Source of the DNA: Cyrtodaria siliqua
Lineage: Eukaryota; Mollusca; Bivalvia; Adapedonta; Hiatellidae
Assembly (NCBI GenBank): GCA_037043455.1
Contig: JAWPHD010000292.1
Coordinates: 372,001 to 436,000 of the forward strand
Direction: 5' to 3'
Length of the DNA stretch: 64,000 nucleotides
Part shown: positions 22,471-35,200 of the stretch, one piece after another
Position numbering within the stretch: position 1 is the stretch's first letter
How the letters are laid out: every line of letters starts with the position of its first letter
Made by a program: the position numbers and the translations under genes
The notes under the pieces: model-generated
What the model was told of the DNA's origin: nothing
The model's input: the letters and a program-made list of their open reading frames with translations, nothing else
Database searches by the model: none

Positions 22471-24566
22471 TGTCACTGTCACTTTTCTTAAAACTTATGT
22501 TATATTTGTAATATAAATAAGTTGTCTTTATCTTATGTCAAAAACACTGGTACATTAACTTACATTTTTTTAATTTTGAAAACGTCCAACATGTGTTTTT
22601 TTAACATTACTTTTCAGTTTGTATATATTTGTATATAGCTTACTGTACTTACGATATATGACGCAACCAGCACGACCGCAACCAGCACATCGTCAACAAA
22701 CTGGAACCGGCGCACAGTATATTTCAAATTAACGTTTCGGGTCTATATTCGAAGTTTTTTTAAATGTATTATACTGTATAACAATACTATTACACCGGTT
22801 TATACACTTTCAAATTTTACATTTTATTTTATGTTGCTGTATAGCCTATTGTTGAATATGTCAACTCGGTGTAATTTTACATATATCTATAATCTAAGAA
22901 TTTATATACTTACTTGCAATTTCTGAGAATCTATACAAATTACTTGCACTTTACAGATGCAACGGTTTTTATCAATAAACATTCGTAAGTTACTCTTTAA
23001 TAATAACCTGTTATTCATATATATTCTCTTCTCATTATTTCGGCCGAACGTCTATCTTATACATGTGTTAAATGTGTGTTAGTGCTAGCATGCAATATTG
23101 CTTAATGTTTTGACTTTATGTCAGTTTGCTTTATAAATTGTTAAACAACAACATTATGATAGCTCTATAATGTGCTTGTAATACATTTATTATTAAAATA
23201 TTTAAATAGTTATTTGTATTTTTATGCCAGTTTATGCAAGCATAGGACATTAACACAAATAAAAAAACGTGTGCATTATGATGTTTTCCTTCAAGGGAGA
23301 TAAGTATGTAGTTTTGCAATATAGGTGTATATAGTGGTGTATATAGTGGTGACTAGTGTGCGTATATAAGCCCCCAAACACATAAATCACTCTTCTGTGT
23401 GGATATAGTAATGTTTAAATCATAAATAATCATTTATAATCCATTAATTACATAAATAATGCCTTTATTATATGTATTTCGGTGTATTCCGGTGTATTCC
23501 GGTGATTCGGTGTATTCCGGTCTTTCTAGTAACCCCGTGCTCAGTGATTCATTTTATGTAATTCTATGGTACATTAGATTCGTAAATCAAACGTCTTGCC
23601 GACTTTTATGATAAGCTTTTTATGTAAACTCTTGTCACACTCTTAAGTCTAGCTGATGATTATTTATAGGCAATTAACACGTGTCTAGTTCTCCACTCAA
23701 CGTAGTTATGTTTTTTGTGATGAAAATGAGGCATTTACTTCCTAATGGAAAAATAATAGCTGAATAAAACGTTTAGCTGAAAATATATCATAGTCAAATG
23801 GAATAATGTAACAGCAAAATAATGCCTACCAATGATATTGTTAGCCCTTCTGGAAGCTTATGGGATGGTGTATTGGTTGTCTGCCCGTCGTCATAACGTT
23901 TGCCTCCATATGTCTTCCGAGCCAGATTGTTGATATCAATGATGCTTGGACAAGCTGGATGGGATTAGTAACACAGGAGTTATTGCCCCTGATTTAGTTA
24001 AATCTTACATGTGCTATATGTTGCTTTGTTACGTCATTAGCTTTTTCCTCTTGCATCTGATGTTTACCAAAACTTGGCCAGATATTAATGAAAGCTCGTA
24101 TAATTTCAAAACCAGCTAGATCAGATTTACAATGGGCCCTTGATTTAATGTAAAATGCTGTGTTTTGCTGCTTTACCACTCTAAAGCTCCTTCGTGTTCA
24201 TCTTATCTTGACCAGTCTGTGGCAGGATGTTCATAAAATGCTTGGAGGAGTTCGAAAATTAGACACATCATAGTTATGGTCCTTGAATTCAATCACAAGA
24301 TTTTTAATCCAGGTAAGCTAGCGGCTTAGACCTGAGAGTCATGTTATCAAAGTAGTGTTTTAATTTTATTTTTTTCACTACTGCATCTAACGAGCAATTA
24401 CCTCAACAAAAAGAAAGCTTGTAAAGGCCATGAATATCAGGTCAAGCTAGCTTCCATGTGCTAGGGTTTAGTTCCCCAAATGTATGTTCTTTTTTTTGTC
24501 ATGGCCAGTGTTGTTTCAGGTGCCTCTTGAGTGGTGGCAGAACATAATGTTGTGACTCCAGTGTAA

Positions 24567-24604
24567 ATGGAGTTTCTACTACAGAATGTTCAACGGTTTT
24601 GCAG
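24567..24604 (+). other. exon-like start segment, duplication copy B
   Basis: ATG opens 38 nt (M-E-F-L-L-Q-N-V-Q-R-F-C) ending GCAG|gtaagaatg, a better donor than in copy A. Same frame and length as 9993-10030. Confidence 0.22.
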
Positions 24605-25489
24605 GTAAGAATGTTTTAGGCCTGATCTGCATTTGTTTTTTTGATGTATTCATTTCTATTGGTGCCATTTGGCATTTGTGTGTTGGGGCGCCATAAAACC
24701 AATATCAAACTGTCTGTAGACACAGATCTTTTCTGCCTACTAACTTATGGACGCTTAAGTTTATGAAACGCAGCTTTATGGGGTCATTATTTCATTGCCC
24801 TTGACTGTTAGAAAAAAAAGAGAACATTTTAGGGTTCTGCTTAATAATAATTTAAGAATGCTTAAGTGTGTCATAGCCAAACTTTACACAAGGATGTGTT
24901 AGAATAATGAAACCAGATTTAAAAAAGTCATACAAACATAGCATTGTGTATATTTATTTTTTAATTTCTTCAAACTTTCAATAAATACCTATCTTGACGA
25001 CAATATTTCTTAGAAAAATATAAAGGTCAAGGTCACAGTAAAGGTCAAATTCTGGGATAAAAATATTTTGGTAACAAAAAAATAACATTGGTTATTAGCA
25101 TTTCCTTACTTCATAATATTTCTTTTATCAAACATTTGATATATATGCATCATGACAATAGTCTCATGACCACATACATATATGAAGGTCAAGTTCATAC
25201 TAATTTTTTTAATCACGAAAACTTAACATTCCATCAAACTTGTACATTTCTTCATAAAACTTTCTATATTACATATGATAATAGCCACATCCCCACACCA
25301 GTTTTTAAAGGTCACACCCAAGGTCATAATTTAAGTTTGAAGTCTTATTTGTCGTAAGCTATGTACTAGTAATTTCATTAATATTATATTTATATCAATC
25401 TCTGCACTACCTGTCAAAAGCGTTTGAAGAGCAAACTAGTCATGATCTTCTAAGTTTCCCGACAGCAAATCTTTAATCTAACTTGGTTT

Positions 25490-25796
25490 ATTAAAATACC
25501 GTACTCAATGCTGATTGATCATTGGAAAAGTTTTAAAATATGTATACAATACCTCTGACGTCAGGTACGTTAACCGTTAAGACGTCATTTTAAACGTCAG
25601 ATGCAAAACAACAATACAGTGGACTGCGTTATTTCAAGTGACGCTACATTCCAACAACACAATTAAATAGGTTGAAGCTGCATATTTTCCTCGTTTGATG
25701 CTGAGAGATGGTCATAATATGTAAGTTGTGAGAATTTGTTTGTATTTTGTTCAATGTGTATCAAGATAAATAAAAATCCATGTCAGATAAGAAATA
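25490..25796. other. copy-B-specific segment with CRE-like sites
   Basis: This segment is absent from copy A. It contains a full TGACGTCA (25556-25563), GACGTCAT (25581) and GACGTC-like 'aacgtcaga' just after. No gene is seen. Confidence 0.45.
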
Positions 25797-26276
25797 AAAT
25801 ATATCCAGCGGGTTTATATTGTGCGAGATCAAAACCCAGTAGGGTTCAAATCACCCCTCTCTCAAAACCTGGTGTTTGGCACTTCAAACACATCGAAACC
25901 TCGGGCCTGTGTCCCGTGGTATAACCTGGTGTTTGGCACTTCAAACACATCGAAACCTCGGGCCTGTGTCCCGTGGTATAACCTGGTGTTTGGCACTTCA
26001 AAAAATCGAAACCTCGGGCCTGTGTCCCGTGGTATAACCTGGTGTTTGGCACTTCAAAAAATCGAAACCTCGGGCCTGTGTCCCGTGCTATAACCTGGTG
26101 TTTGGCACTTCAAACACATCGAAACCTCGGGCCTGTGTCCCGTGCTATAACCTGGTGTTTGGCACTTCAAACACATCGAAACCTCGGGCCTGTGTCCCGT
26201 GGTATCGATGAACTTCAAGTCCCGCCCAACAGGTAATGATCTGGGACAAGATAAACCCGCTGGAAATATTTTATTT
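25797..26276. mobile_element. inverted-repeat element with 57-bp minisatellite core
   Basis: Imperfect inverted ends of about 30 bp (25790-25822 and 26246-26278, core CCAGCGGGTTTAT) enclose six units of 56-57 bp (25868, 25925, 25982, 26038, 26094, 26151) with 'ctggtgtttggcacttcaaa' and 'cctcgggcctgtgtcccgtg'. Because 57 is 19 codons, both strands stay open, giving false ORFs. A core minisatellite between inverted ends recalls bivalve pearl/HINE elements; class not proven. Confidence 0.7.
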
Positions 26277-26945
26277 CTTAATTAAATAATCCCACTGAAA
26301 ACTGCTTCAACACGTAAAGTCTTTATTTCTCTGGGAGCAACAAGAAGCAAGGTTTCAGTTTTATACTTAAACCAGCATTAAGTGAAATAATAAACGTTTG
26401 ATCTTGCTATTATAACTTATATTTCTTAATGGGGGTACAGGCTTGTTATGGTGTTTTGGAAGTTTGAAGTCTTAAGTATTGTTAATATTCAATGCGTCTG
26501 CCTCTCGAATCGTCTGTTGATGTTGTATTAATTTGAATCCTATGCTTACTTACAGTTGGGTTGAATGACTTGTTACACAGCATACTATATTAACGAGCAA
26601 TTAACATGTTTATGAGCATATTTTCCTCCAGGATATGCAACTTTATTAGCGGAGAACTGGGATGATAATTGACATATAGCCCTGCGGAGAATAAATCATT
26701 AAGAACACGGATATCATAAGTGCTTTGGGTGGGACTTAATTAAGAAGAAATTGTAGATAATTAGAAGTCAAGGTAACTTCATTGTTTTGGAACTGAGATT
26801 ATTTTTTTTAATATTATACACTTTATGCTCATGGCGTAGCTACCTGTATGCAAGTACGCAGTGCGTACACATGGTCTATAAAAACAAGAAAATCTAAAAT
26901 TCCATAAAAATGAGGGTGTAGGGTTGTGGGGTGTAAGGGAACGTG

Positions 26946-28326
26946 TTTTCTTATTCAGTTTTCCATGAAAAATAAAAAATCATCAGCATTTTAGCATCTG
27001 AATATCTATTCAAAATGTTGGGAACTACCCACAAAATGCAACACAGAGTAAATATCTATGAATAAAAAATATTTTTTTCGGGATGGTATGGCTTCGGACA
27101 CTACTTGGTTTAAATTATTACTCCAAATCAAACGAAAGGAGTTCTATATAAAAGAGTGCCAATCTTTTTTTTCTTTAAACGTTTTATAGTGCGTTTTCCT
27201 GTTATCTTTGGGGCTAGCTTTATGACTGTATTCTGGACATGTAATTGATATTTTGAATGTATCTCATCATGCTTTTGACAGTTTTAGATATGAATTTCAA
27301 AAGTTGTTTTAGATATGAATTTCAAAAGTGAAAGTAAATCTCGGACATATAAAACGTTAATAGAATATTAAATAATATGAACTTTTAATAAAACAAAAAA
27401 AATACTACAACAAATGAAAAACAAAAACGTCAAATTTTAAATTCTTACATGTTTTCTTCAAAATATATATGTTAATAAATTAAGAATTACCGATATATGT
27501 TCAATAAACATGTCTTTTGGAATGACTATGCTATTTTTTTCTAAATATGTTGAATATGTATGCTAAACTCGATCGAATTCGTATGATCTCTTTCCGAGGC
27601 TGTTAGATACTTAACCAACAATGATGTAAAATATGTGTTTAATGCAAACCATGGATAATACAAATATCTAATTAAATAACTATTGCGCACCGTAATTGCA
27701 TCTGTTATTTCTAGCATGTTCGTCATTTATAACATTAGGCTGTTGTTGGTTTTCAAGGCGACGCCATAGCACACATTTGACGTGCTCCGTGGCGGCTACA
27801 TTGACATTGTAAAAACTCGTATTTCTTGAAATCTGTTTCAAATAATATTATAATATTTACTGATATGAAAGTGAATATATAAACCTTTATTGTCAAATAA
27901 TTTAATTTACTTGATTTATAAAAGTGTAATAACTATTAAAAATGTCCACGTAATATTTGAACGGCCCTCGCACATGCCTTAACATACAATTGTTTAGTAT
28001 TTCCTGCATATATTATGTTCCAATTTTGTTTTGCTAGTTCCGTAAACGTTTAACCTAATAGTGGTTTATAAATTTCTTTTCAGATTAAAACAACACTTTC
28101 AATTTACGTATGTTTTCCTTGGTTCAAATCAAAATACACTAAAGTTTACAGCAAGAAGTTTCAAAACAAACACCAAGTGGCAATAATAATATATACTAGT
28201 CAAAATTCCTAAGTACTCACCTAAGAATATGTCAATAATATTCTCATTGTTTTGTAAGATTGGAGGTATGGTTGAACTGCAAAAAAAACGAGTTTAAATC
28301 GTCTGCTTTGATTGCATGAATACATC
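26946..28326. other. AT-rich stretch with no visible gene
   Basis: A short duplicated phrase 'gttttagatatgaatttcaa' occurs near 27281-27325, and a related phrase recurs near 50390-50450. Otherwise nothing recognisable. Confidence 0.4.
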
Positions 28327-28330
28327 TTAA

Positions 28331-28857
28331 AGAGGCACTACCTATATCTACGCGATTTTTAATGTAAAATATTAAATACTCAATATAACTGCTATTTTAC
28401 GAGTATTCTAAGAAGCAACACGGTTCGTATTCCAGTTCTGTAAATTATTAATTATGATCAAAACAATATCTTGAATAAAATGCTGCCCAGCCGTTTATTC
28501 CTGCCGGAGAACTACGAGTTTTTACGATTTTATCGGACATGCGCAATGCCATCAGTTGAACGAAAACAAACTACTCGGGGCAGTTCCGATAGCAAACGAA
28601 TCGATCGGAACTCGTCGCCAATCCGACGAGGCAGTTCCGATTGTAAACGAATAAGATCGGAAAATCTCAGTAATCGGCTTGTCTAAAACAATTACGAATA
28701 CAATTTCAAAAATCCGATCTTTTCTATCCTGTTTTCCCCCAGCAAAACGCATATTACATGGGTTGAAATTATTGCCGTTTACCTTTTTCATAATCCTCTT
28801 TACAATTAAGTAAAGTTTATATCAATTGGTGGACAAAAAGATATAGGTAGAGCCTCT
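28331..28857. mobile_element. 527-bp TTAA-flanked MITE
   Basis: TTAA lies on both sides (28327-28330 and 28858-28861). The ends AGAGGCACTACCTATATCT and the complement of AGAGGCTCTACCTATATCT form the TIR. TTAA duplications are typical of piggyBac and Kolobok elements. The interior carries a GC-richer block with 'gaggcagttccgatt' that is shared with the foldback element at 57.4 kb. The 71-residue ORF over this block is repeat-driven. Confidence 0.85.
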
Positions 28858-28861
28858 TTAA

Positions 28862-29190
28862 AACTTTCAAGTCGGTGTGTTGTCTTAGAAATAAAATGTA
28901 ACACTTCTACAGCTTGGTCTTTTGGCATTTTGTTAAGTACTTTGAATTAGTGCAGCCTTCGATAACATGTCATCTTAAATTATTTTGACATCATGTTTTA
29001 CTAGCATTACCACTTCAAATGATTTAGCAACAGAACTTTTCGAAATCTTTAACGTGAATAAAAGTTACGGTACTTGAATTTCAAATGAGATTCAATTAAA
29101 AGTGATGTAATTTAGGATTATTCATGTTTCATTTTATTATAGGCGGAACATTTGCAATACATGGGTCAAACTTGTACGGGGTAGCGAGTT
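28862..29190. other. spacer with no visible gene
   Basis: AT-rich and without recognisable features. Confidence 0.35.
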
Positions 29191-29900
29191 GCCCGTCGTC
29201 CGTCGTCCGCCTGTCGTCTGTTGCAATATTTTGCATCAAACAACATCTCTGAAACTGCTAGTAGAATTTGACGCAACTTTAAAGGAAGCATCCTTGCATG
29301 GTCCTCTCTCAGATTTATACAAATCGTCCCGATCCGTCAACAAATATGACCACCGTTACTAAAAACAGAAAAGTCTTTAAACAACTGCGCATGAACTGTT
29401 CGGCAGAATTTAACGGAACTTCGCAGGAAGCCTCCTTGTGTGGCCCTGTCTCGGGTTAATTGAAATCATACGGATCCGTCAACAGATATGGTCTTTGTTG
29501 TTACTAAAAGTAGAAAAAACTTTACTTGACTTGTGCTCATGAACTGCTAGGTAGAATTTGATGAAACTCACAGGAAGCGTCCTTGAATGGTCCTTTTTCA
29601 GATGTATACAAATCGTCCCAATGCGTCAACAAAATGGCCGCCATTTCTAAAAATAGAACAATCTTTCAACAGATTTTTCTCATGAACCAATGGCCCATCT
29701 GTTTTGAATGATTAAAAGAATTGTCTCATAACACTTTCTCAGATGTATGTAAAATGTCCATATCAATCAATAAATATGGCGGCCGTTACTAAAAATCTTT
29801 AAATGACTTCTTCTCATGAGCCAATGACCCACGTTTTTTGTTGTTTTCAAGTAGAGCGATATAGGTCCTCATATGCCTCTTGTTTTATATTATTTCCAAC
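29191..29900 (+). repeat. tandem array, unit about 145 bp, four to five units
   Basis: It starts after 'ccgtcgtccgtcgtcc'. Units contain 'catgaactg.t.g.agaattt', 'aggaagc.tccttg..tggtcc' and 'atccgtcaacaaatatg'. Confidence 0.8.
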
Positions 29901-30830
29901 CAGTCTTAAGAAGTTTATATCTTTAAGTGAATTTTGATTCATGTTATGTGTTTTATCGGCAAATTCATGTTTTCATATACAAATATAACAGGAGGCTAAC
30001 TCTCTAAAGATGGTAACAATTTAAACAAAAACTAAATATATTACAAACTTATTGGTCAAAACAAAATACTTACCACACAACTGTTCTAAAATGTATTTAA
30101 ACTAAGACAATTATTAAAATACAAAAGTGAGTACCCGTAATTAGGAATGTTGATCAGTGTATGTTTTTCTCAACCCTGTTCGTGGCTGCAAATGTTATAA
30201 AGCTTCTTATTATTTATTGCAAGTTCTTATTAATTCCTATTTGGCCCCAAGGAAATGTTTTTATATATAATGAAAATTAATGATCACATCTCTGAAATGA
30301 TTATTTACAGATGCTGAAATAAATAAACTAACAATCTTGTTTACAGTATTTATGAAATGTCCACCAGTTTGGTCAGAACTACAGTCTGCATCATGAAATG
30401 GATTCAATATATATAGTACAGGGGCACACGGCAATCTGGAAGTATTTATCAATACAATTATACCATACTTTATAAATTCAATATCATTTTGACTTCAAAC
30501 CTTCTTGCGTATTTTTAAATAATAGATAATAAAATGTCAGCGTGTTTTAAGTTTTCTTCATTGTTCTACCACATTAAGCCTCCATTCGAGAATTTTTGCA
30601 AATTTTTAAAAGATCATATCTCCTGTATTTATTATGATATTTTGATAATTATTTCAGGTATTTCCATGGCTTTAAACGCCCTTTTAAATGAAGCTAGTTC
30701 CTGAATTGTGCAACAACCCCTTTAACAAAAACACATTGCTTTGCAACTGGGATTAAAATTGAGCTACCTGATTGCACTCATCAAATAATTATCAAAAATG
30801 ATCAACAAATATGCAAATTATGCAGAAACA
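29901..30830. other. AT-rich stretch with no visible gene
   Basis: No repeat or exon with convincing splice sites is seen. Confidence 0.35.
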
Positions 30831-32330
30831 AGAGGCCGCCAGTAAAGAAAATAATCAAGATTTGAAACAGAATTAATTTAATTTTGTCGGATCGATATCA
30901 CCTGGGAGTTCTATCACTTGACTGGTTGTTTTGTCTATTTTTTCCTCTCAATTGTTCGTATCCGACCACTCATGAAAACAAGAGAGCCAAATTGGCCGTG
31001 AATCTATCACCTGAGGATCTTCGCAATGATGAAAAACTGTCCCCTCGCAAATATTGATGACATGCAAACTCTATATACAAGCCTTGGACACCGGCGGCGC
31101 GGCCGTCTGTGACCCCGGGGACTTCAAATGAGCAAACTTGTTAGTTCAAGGGTAAGCGATCATTAATAATAATAAAGAACAAGTGGGTCTGTGGATGCTC
31201 TATAAGCTAAAATGGCTCTATTATAACAAGGGTTTTCATTATTAAATTCCCTTTAATACTTTTTTTTACTTAAGTGCAAACCACAACAACACCCACAACC
31301 GAAATTTAAACCCACGATCCCATGCTAACAATTAAAAAAATAATAAGTAAAAGAAACAAGAAACAAGTTCAGCGATGTTTTCTATGGCGGCCATGTTACA
31401 TGTCGCATTGACCTAATTTTAACAATTTGAAAATCATTCAACTAAGAATCATGTATGTGAAGATTGGTTAAAACTAACCACGCGGTTTTTGAGAAGAAGA
31501 TTTTTTAAATAGTTTCCCTATATATGTGATTCCGGTGGGGACAGATATGACCCCAGGGTCACCATTTAAACAAACATAAGTTGACACTACATGCAATATA
31601 TGAGAGCTCTGTGTCTGGTGGTTCCAGAGAAAAGATTTTTTACGTTTTCTCTATACTATGTCCATGTAAAACATGCACAATCTTTATACTCGTATACAAA
31701 CTTTAGAAAAAATAAACAAAATAAAAAACGCATCCAAACAGGAAACAATAATAAAAATTATGAACGATTTTTCTATGGCGGCCGTATGGATGTCGCATTT
31801 ACCTTATGCTAACAAACTTGAAAACCATTCACCTAAGAGGGATTAGTCAAAAACAGACCAAGCAGTTTCTGAGAAGAAGGATTTTTTTAAAGATGTTCCT
31901 TGATAAGTCTATGTAGCACCATTTGAACAGACTTCGTAGGGGACCTTAAGTTGATAATACATGCAATATATGGGAGCCCTGTGTCTTGAGGTTTCAAAGA
32001 AGAAGATATTTTAAGTTGTCTCTATATGTCTATGTAAAACATGCAACATCTCCATTTAACAAACTTTAGATCTCCGGGGCGCGGCCACCTTTGAACCCGG
32101 GGACGTCAATTTGAACCAACTTCTCTAGGCGTTGGCGATCATTTTAAAAGAACAACACTGTCGAAATCTGTCCAGCGGTGATATTTGAAGGTTTCGACCT
32201 TTCATGTTAACGGCGGCCATCTTGGATGATGCGCGGACCTAATTTTAACAAATCTGAAAAGCATTCATTCTAGGGATCATCCAAGTGAAGTTTAGCCAAG
32301 CTTGTATTGATATTGTTGATGAACTTTAGC
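30831..32330 (+). repeat. second cluster of the 14.9-17.9 kb repeat families
   Basis: Diverged units share 'gagagctctgtgtctgg.ggtt', 'gagaagaagattttttaa', 'tatggcggcc.t' and 'gacctaattttaacaaat' with the array at 15-17.4 kb, in the same orientation. Confidence 0.75.
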
Positions 32331-32339
32331 TTATGTGAT

Positions 32340-32700
32340 GGCGAGTTGTCCGTCGTCCGTCCGTCGTCCGTCCGTCGTTAACCTTTGTTTCATTAAGATG
32401 ATAGGGCCTTCATTTTTTATCTGATCTTTACCAAACTTTACCAGATTGTTAATATCAATGAAAGCTCGGAAAAGGTTCAAAAACCTGCCAGATTGGACCA
32501 GTAACAGCGGAGTTGTGGCCCTTGATTTAGTTAAAAATGCTATAGTTTGCCTCGTTAAGACGATAGGGCATTCATTTTTCATCCGATCTTTACCGAACTT
32601 TATTGGATTGTTAATATTGATGAAAGCTCCGACAAGTTCGAAAACCAGCCAGATCGGAACATTTACGCTGGAGCTATGGCCCCTGTTTTTCTGAAATATG
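32340..32700 (+). repeat. two units of the 'gatctttaccaaactt' tandem family
   Basis: A 'gtccgtcgtccgtccgtcg' lead is followed by two units of about 135 bp with 'gttaatat.gatgaaagctc' and 'gcccttgatttagttaaa'. Same family as 9.2 and 23.9 kb. Confidence 0.75.
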
Positions 32701-32739
32701 CTATATGATGGCCAAAAGGGCCTACATTTGGCCGGATTT

Positions 32740-33610
32740 CAGCGAAACTTTTCAGGGATGATCAGTACCAAGCGTAGTTGTTCATATCGTCACCGTGTTC
32801 CGGTTGAATGATTTTGGCGGAGTTATGGCCCTTTAAAGGTTTAATACACGAACGTTGTCCTGACTAGTTCTCCTGGCCGGATTTAAACAAAAACATTTAA
32901 GGATGATCAGTTCCTGGTCTAGTTGTGCAAATCATCGCCGTGTTCCGGTTGAATGATTTTTTGGCAGTTATGACCTCTTAAAGGTTTTAATATACAACTT
33001 TTGTCTGGACTAGTTCTCCTGAACCCCTCGCCAGATGTCAATGAAACTTTGCAGGGATGATCATCACCAAGCCTAGTTGTGCATAGCATCATCGCGTTCC
33101 GGTTTAAAGATTTTTGGCGGAGTTGTGGCCCTTTAAATGTTTTTGATACACAAACATTTTCCGGTTCTCCTGAACCCCTGGCTGGATTTCAACCAAACTT
33201 GACAAGGATGATCAATATCAAGCGTAGTTGTGCATGTCATCGACATATTCCGGTTCAATGATTTTTGGCAGAGTTATGGCCCTTTAACGGTTTTAATAGA
33301 CACACTTAATCCAGATTAGTCTCTTCTGAACTCCTTTCCGGATTTCAACGAATCTTGGTGGGGATGATCAGTACTGAGCCTAGTTGCATCTGTCATTGCC
33401 GTGTTGTGGTGGAATTACTTTTGGCAGTTATGACCTCTTAAAGGTTTTAATATACTAACTTTGTACAGACTTGTTCTCTTGAACCTCTAGCTGGATTTCA
33501 TCGAAACTTAGCAGGGGTGATCAGTACCAAGCCTAGTTGCGTATGTCATCGCCATGTTCCGGTTGAATGATTTTTGAAAGAGTTATGTCCCTTTATACAT
33601 AAACTTTATT
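32740..33610 (+). repeat. tandem array, unit about 152 bp, six units
   Basis: Units share 'gggatgatcagtaccaagc' (32755, 32908, 33053, 33206, 33362, 33514), 'ccgtgttccggttgaatgat' and 'gagttatggccctttaaa'. Confidence 0.9.
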
Positions 33611-33849
33611 TTTTGCCAGTAGAGCGTCCACATACCCTCTTGGGCCTCTTGTTTAATATATTTTATGTGTAATGTAATGTGTTCCCAATAATAAGTAAAT
33701 ATGTGTTGCTTTTATGTGAAAAAATTGCACCAGATTACAGGATGAACAAATATATGTGTTTTATATTTTAAGTTCAAAACTGTATAGAAATAAAGTACCT
33801 TGTTGTAATGTGTCCTCCTGTTCTGTCATAACTGTTCTCCGTGACAAAC

Positions 33850-34100
33850 GCGAGAATCATAATTTACAGTTTAAAGAAACTAACCCGCCAAATAACGGTG
33901 AAAGTAAACTACAAAACCATTTATCAAAACTCTATCCAGGTGTTCAGGTCATATAAAAATGTATATGTGACGATTAAAAGTATAGGTTTATTCATGTCTT
34001 TTTTAGAATATCCGTGACTGAATATGCGTAAAATGAATTAGGAGTTGGTAACTCTTAATTCGACGTTCTATTTTGGGGGATTGTCCCGGCTGGTTAAAAT
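33850..34100 (+). repeat. dispersed repeat, copy 1
   Basis: It shares 'atcaaaactctatccaggtg', 'ttcaggtca.ataa.aatgta' and 'atgcgtaa.atgaatta' with 45.58-45.89 kb in the same orientation. ORFs at both sites are probably repeat translations. Confidence 0.75.
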
Positions 34101-34109
34101 CGTTACTAT

Positions 34110-34248
34110 TATTTCTATACAGTTAGTAATGTGTAAAAACAATTAGCCTTGAACTATTCTATTACATACTATTAATGATTGGTTATGTAGAAAAACTAAG
34201 GGACGCCGCGAGTTTTAAAACAAAAGAATATTGCCGTCCCTTTAAGGT
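34110..34248. mobile_element. right-end fragment of the AGGGACAC TTAA MITE
   Basis: It matches the right arm of the complete element at 53694-54239 ('gggacgccgcgagtttt', 'ttgccgtccctttaa') and ends at a TTAA. Confidence 0.65.
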
Positions 34249-35079
34249 ACTGTTCAATTATAAAAAAAAAAATCTATCTCATAAATGGATTTAGGCATGT
34301 ATCATCTAATTATCTTTGATGATAACTGTCAGGGCCGGCCCAGTGATAAATCAAATCAGGAACGCCCCCAAATATTCCACGATATGAAGAATGGGAGTAT
34401 TCTGCAGATTCAGAGATATGGTCATATCTCCTAAACATTCTAGATCTAATACGAATAAATACGAAAATACATAATTGTGTCAAACATATCTAGATTGTTG
34501 CTGAGATTTTATTCAACATTAGTTAACTGCTTATTGTTACCTGTTGGTAAGACAATAACGTGATAGATGAATGATGTGATATGGTCTTAACATCTGTATT
34601 ACTGGATGGCTTAGACATTTCAGCACTTGTTTACTCGGGGAAAAAATGTCAGCATAGTAGAAGTAGACATTCCAGGCATTGCAGATTCCATGCACACATT
34701 ACGTGGTCCGAGTATTAACGTTCATACTCCATCCAACCCCTTCTCCAAGAAGCGAAAACGGGGTTGTCTGGGGTATGAAATAAAACCTTAATTTCTGGTT
34801 AAAAGGATTGCACATTGTAAACATTAAATAGGCAATTTTAAACACGTTATCGCATTTTTTCAGTAAAACAATGTTTTTAAATAAATGCTGCTAATATAAG
34901 CTTTCCCATCGCTTAATGGATTAATGCGGAACCAGGTAATGCAGATCCAAAATGGTTGTTGTGGTGTTGAGGGAGCTAGGGTGGGGATAGAAGTTGGGGT
35001 TGTTTTCTCTCTTTTATTAGTATGAGATCCATACTATTGTCTGTAAAATATACATCATCGTATCAGCAAAATACAATAC
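34249..35079. other. spacer with no visible gene
   Basis: Contains only an imperfect hairpin near 34724-34765 ('catactccatccaacccc' / 'ggggttgtctggggtatg'). Confidence 0.35.
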
Positions 35080-35200
35080 ATGACAACAGACAAGGGAACA
35101 TACATTGTCACCTGTAAGTATGATTTGATGGTGAAACCATGTGACTTATTTTCTTACCATTTTCAGAGCAAAACAAATCTCAACAAACCGCTAGACACAG
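35080..35200 (+). other. two exon-like segments with strong splice signals
   Basis: 35080-35113 begins with ATG and ends at CACCT|gtaagtatg. 35167-35200 is preceded by ttcttaccattttcag and followed by gtacgt. Joining them in the ATG frame makes a TAG at the junction, so if real they are non-coding or use another 5' exon. Confidence 0.25.

Larger units (their letters stand above)
20190..23536. mobile_element. 3.35-kb TIR DNA transposon with 8-bp target duplication
   Basis: The terminal inverted repeats extend about 170-200 bp. The left begins CGGTTACTAGAAAGACCGG; the right ends with the complement CCGGTCTTTCTAGTAACC plus two C. Both arms contain 'ttactatatccacacagaag' or its complement. GTGCTCAG is present on both sides (20182-20189 and 23537-23544). 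The paralogous empty site in copy A reads through at 8912. An 8-bp duplication is usual for hAT and P elements and also occurs in Merlin, so the superfamily is open. The only notable ORF is at 20707-21165. The right arm has an expanded 'ggtgtattcc' mini-repeat. Confidence 0.88.
19094..26945 (+). repeat. segmental duplication, copy B
   Basis: The direct-orientation partner of 7.04-12.89 kb. It is about 2 kb longer, mainly because of the 3.35 kb transposon at 20190-23536. It lacks the foldback element, the five-unit array and the 40-bp minisatellite of copy A. A segment of about 150 bp at 19.48-19.64 kb has no partner in A. Confidence 0.88.

Noticed and set aside
25821..26093. 90-residue ORF with 19-residue repeats as a repeat protein
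   Set aside because: It is produced by a 57-bp minisatellite whose period is a multiple of three; both strands are open.
32740..33610. repeat array as a multi-domain protein gene
   Set aside because: Frames shift between units of about 152 bp and no long frame exists on either strand.
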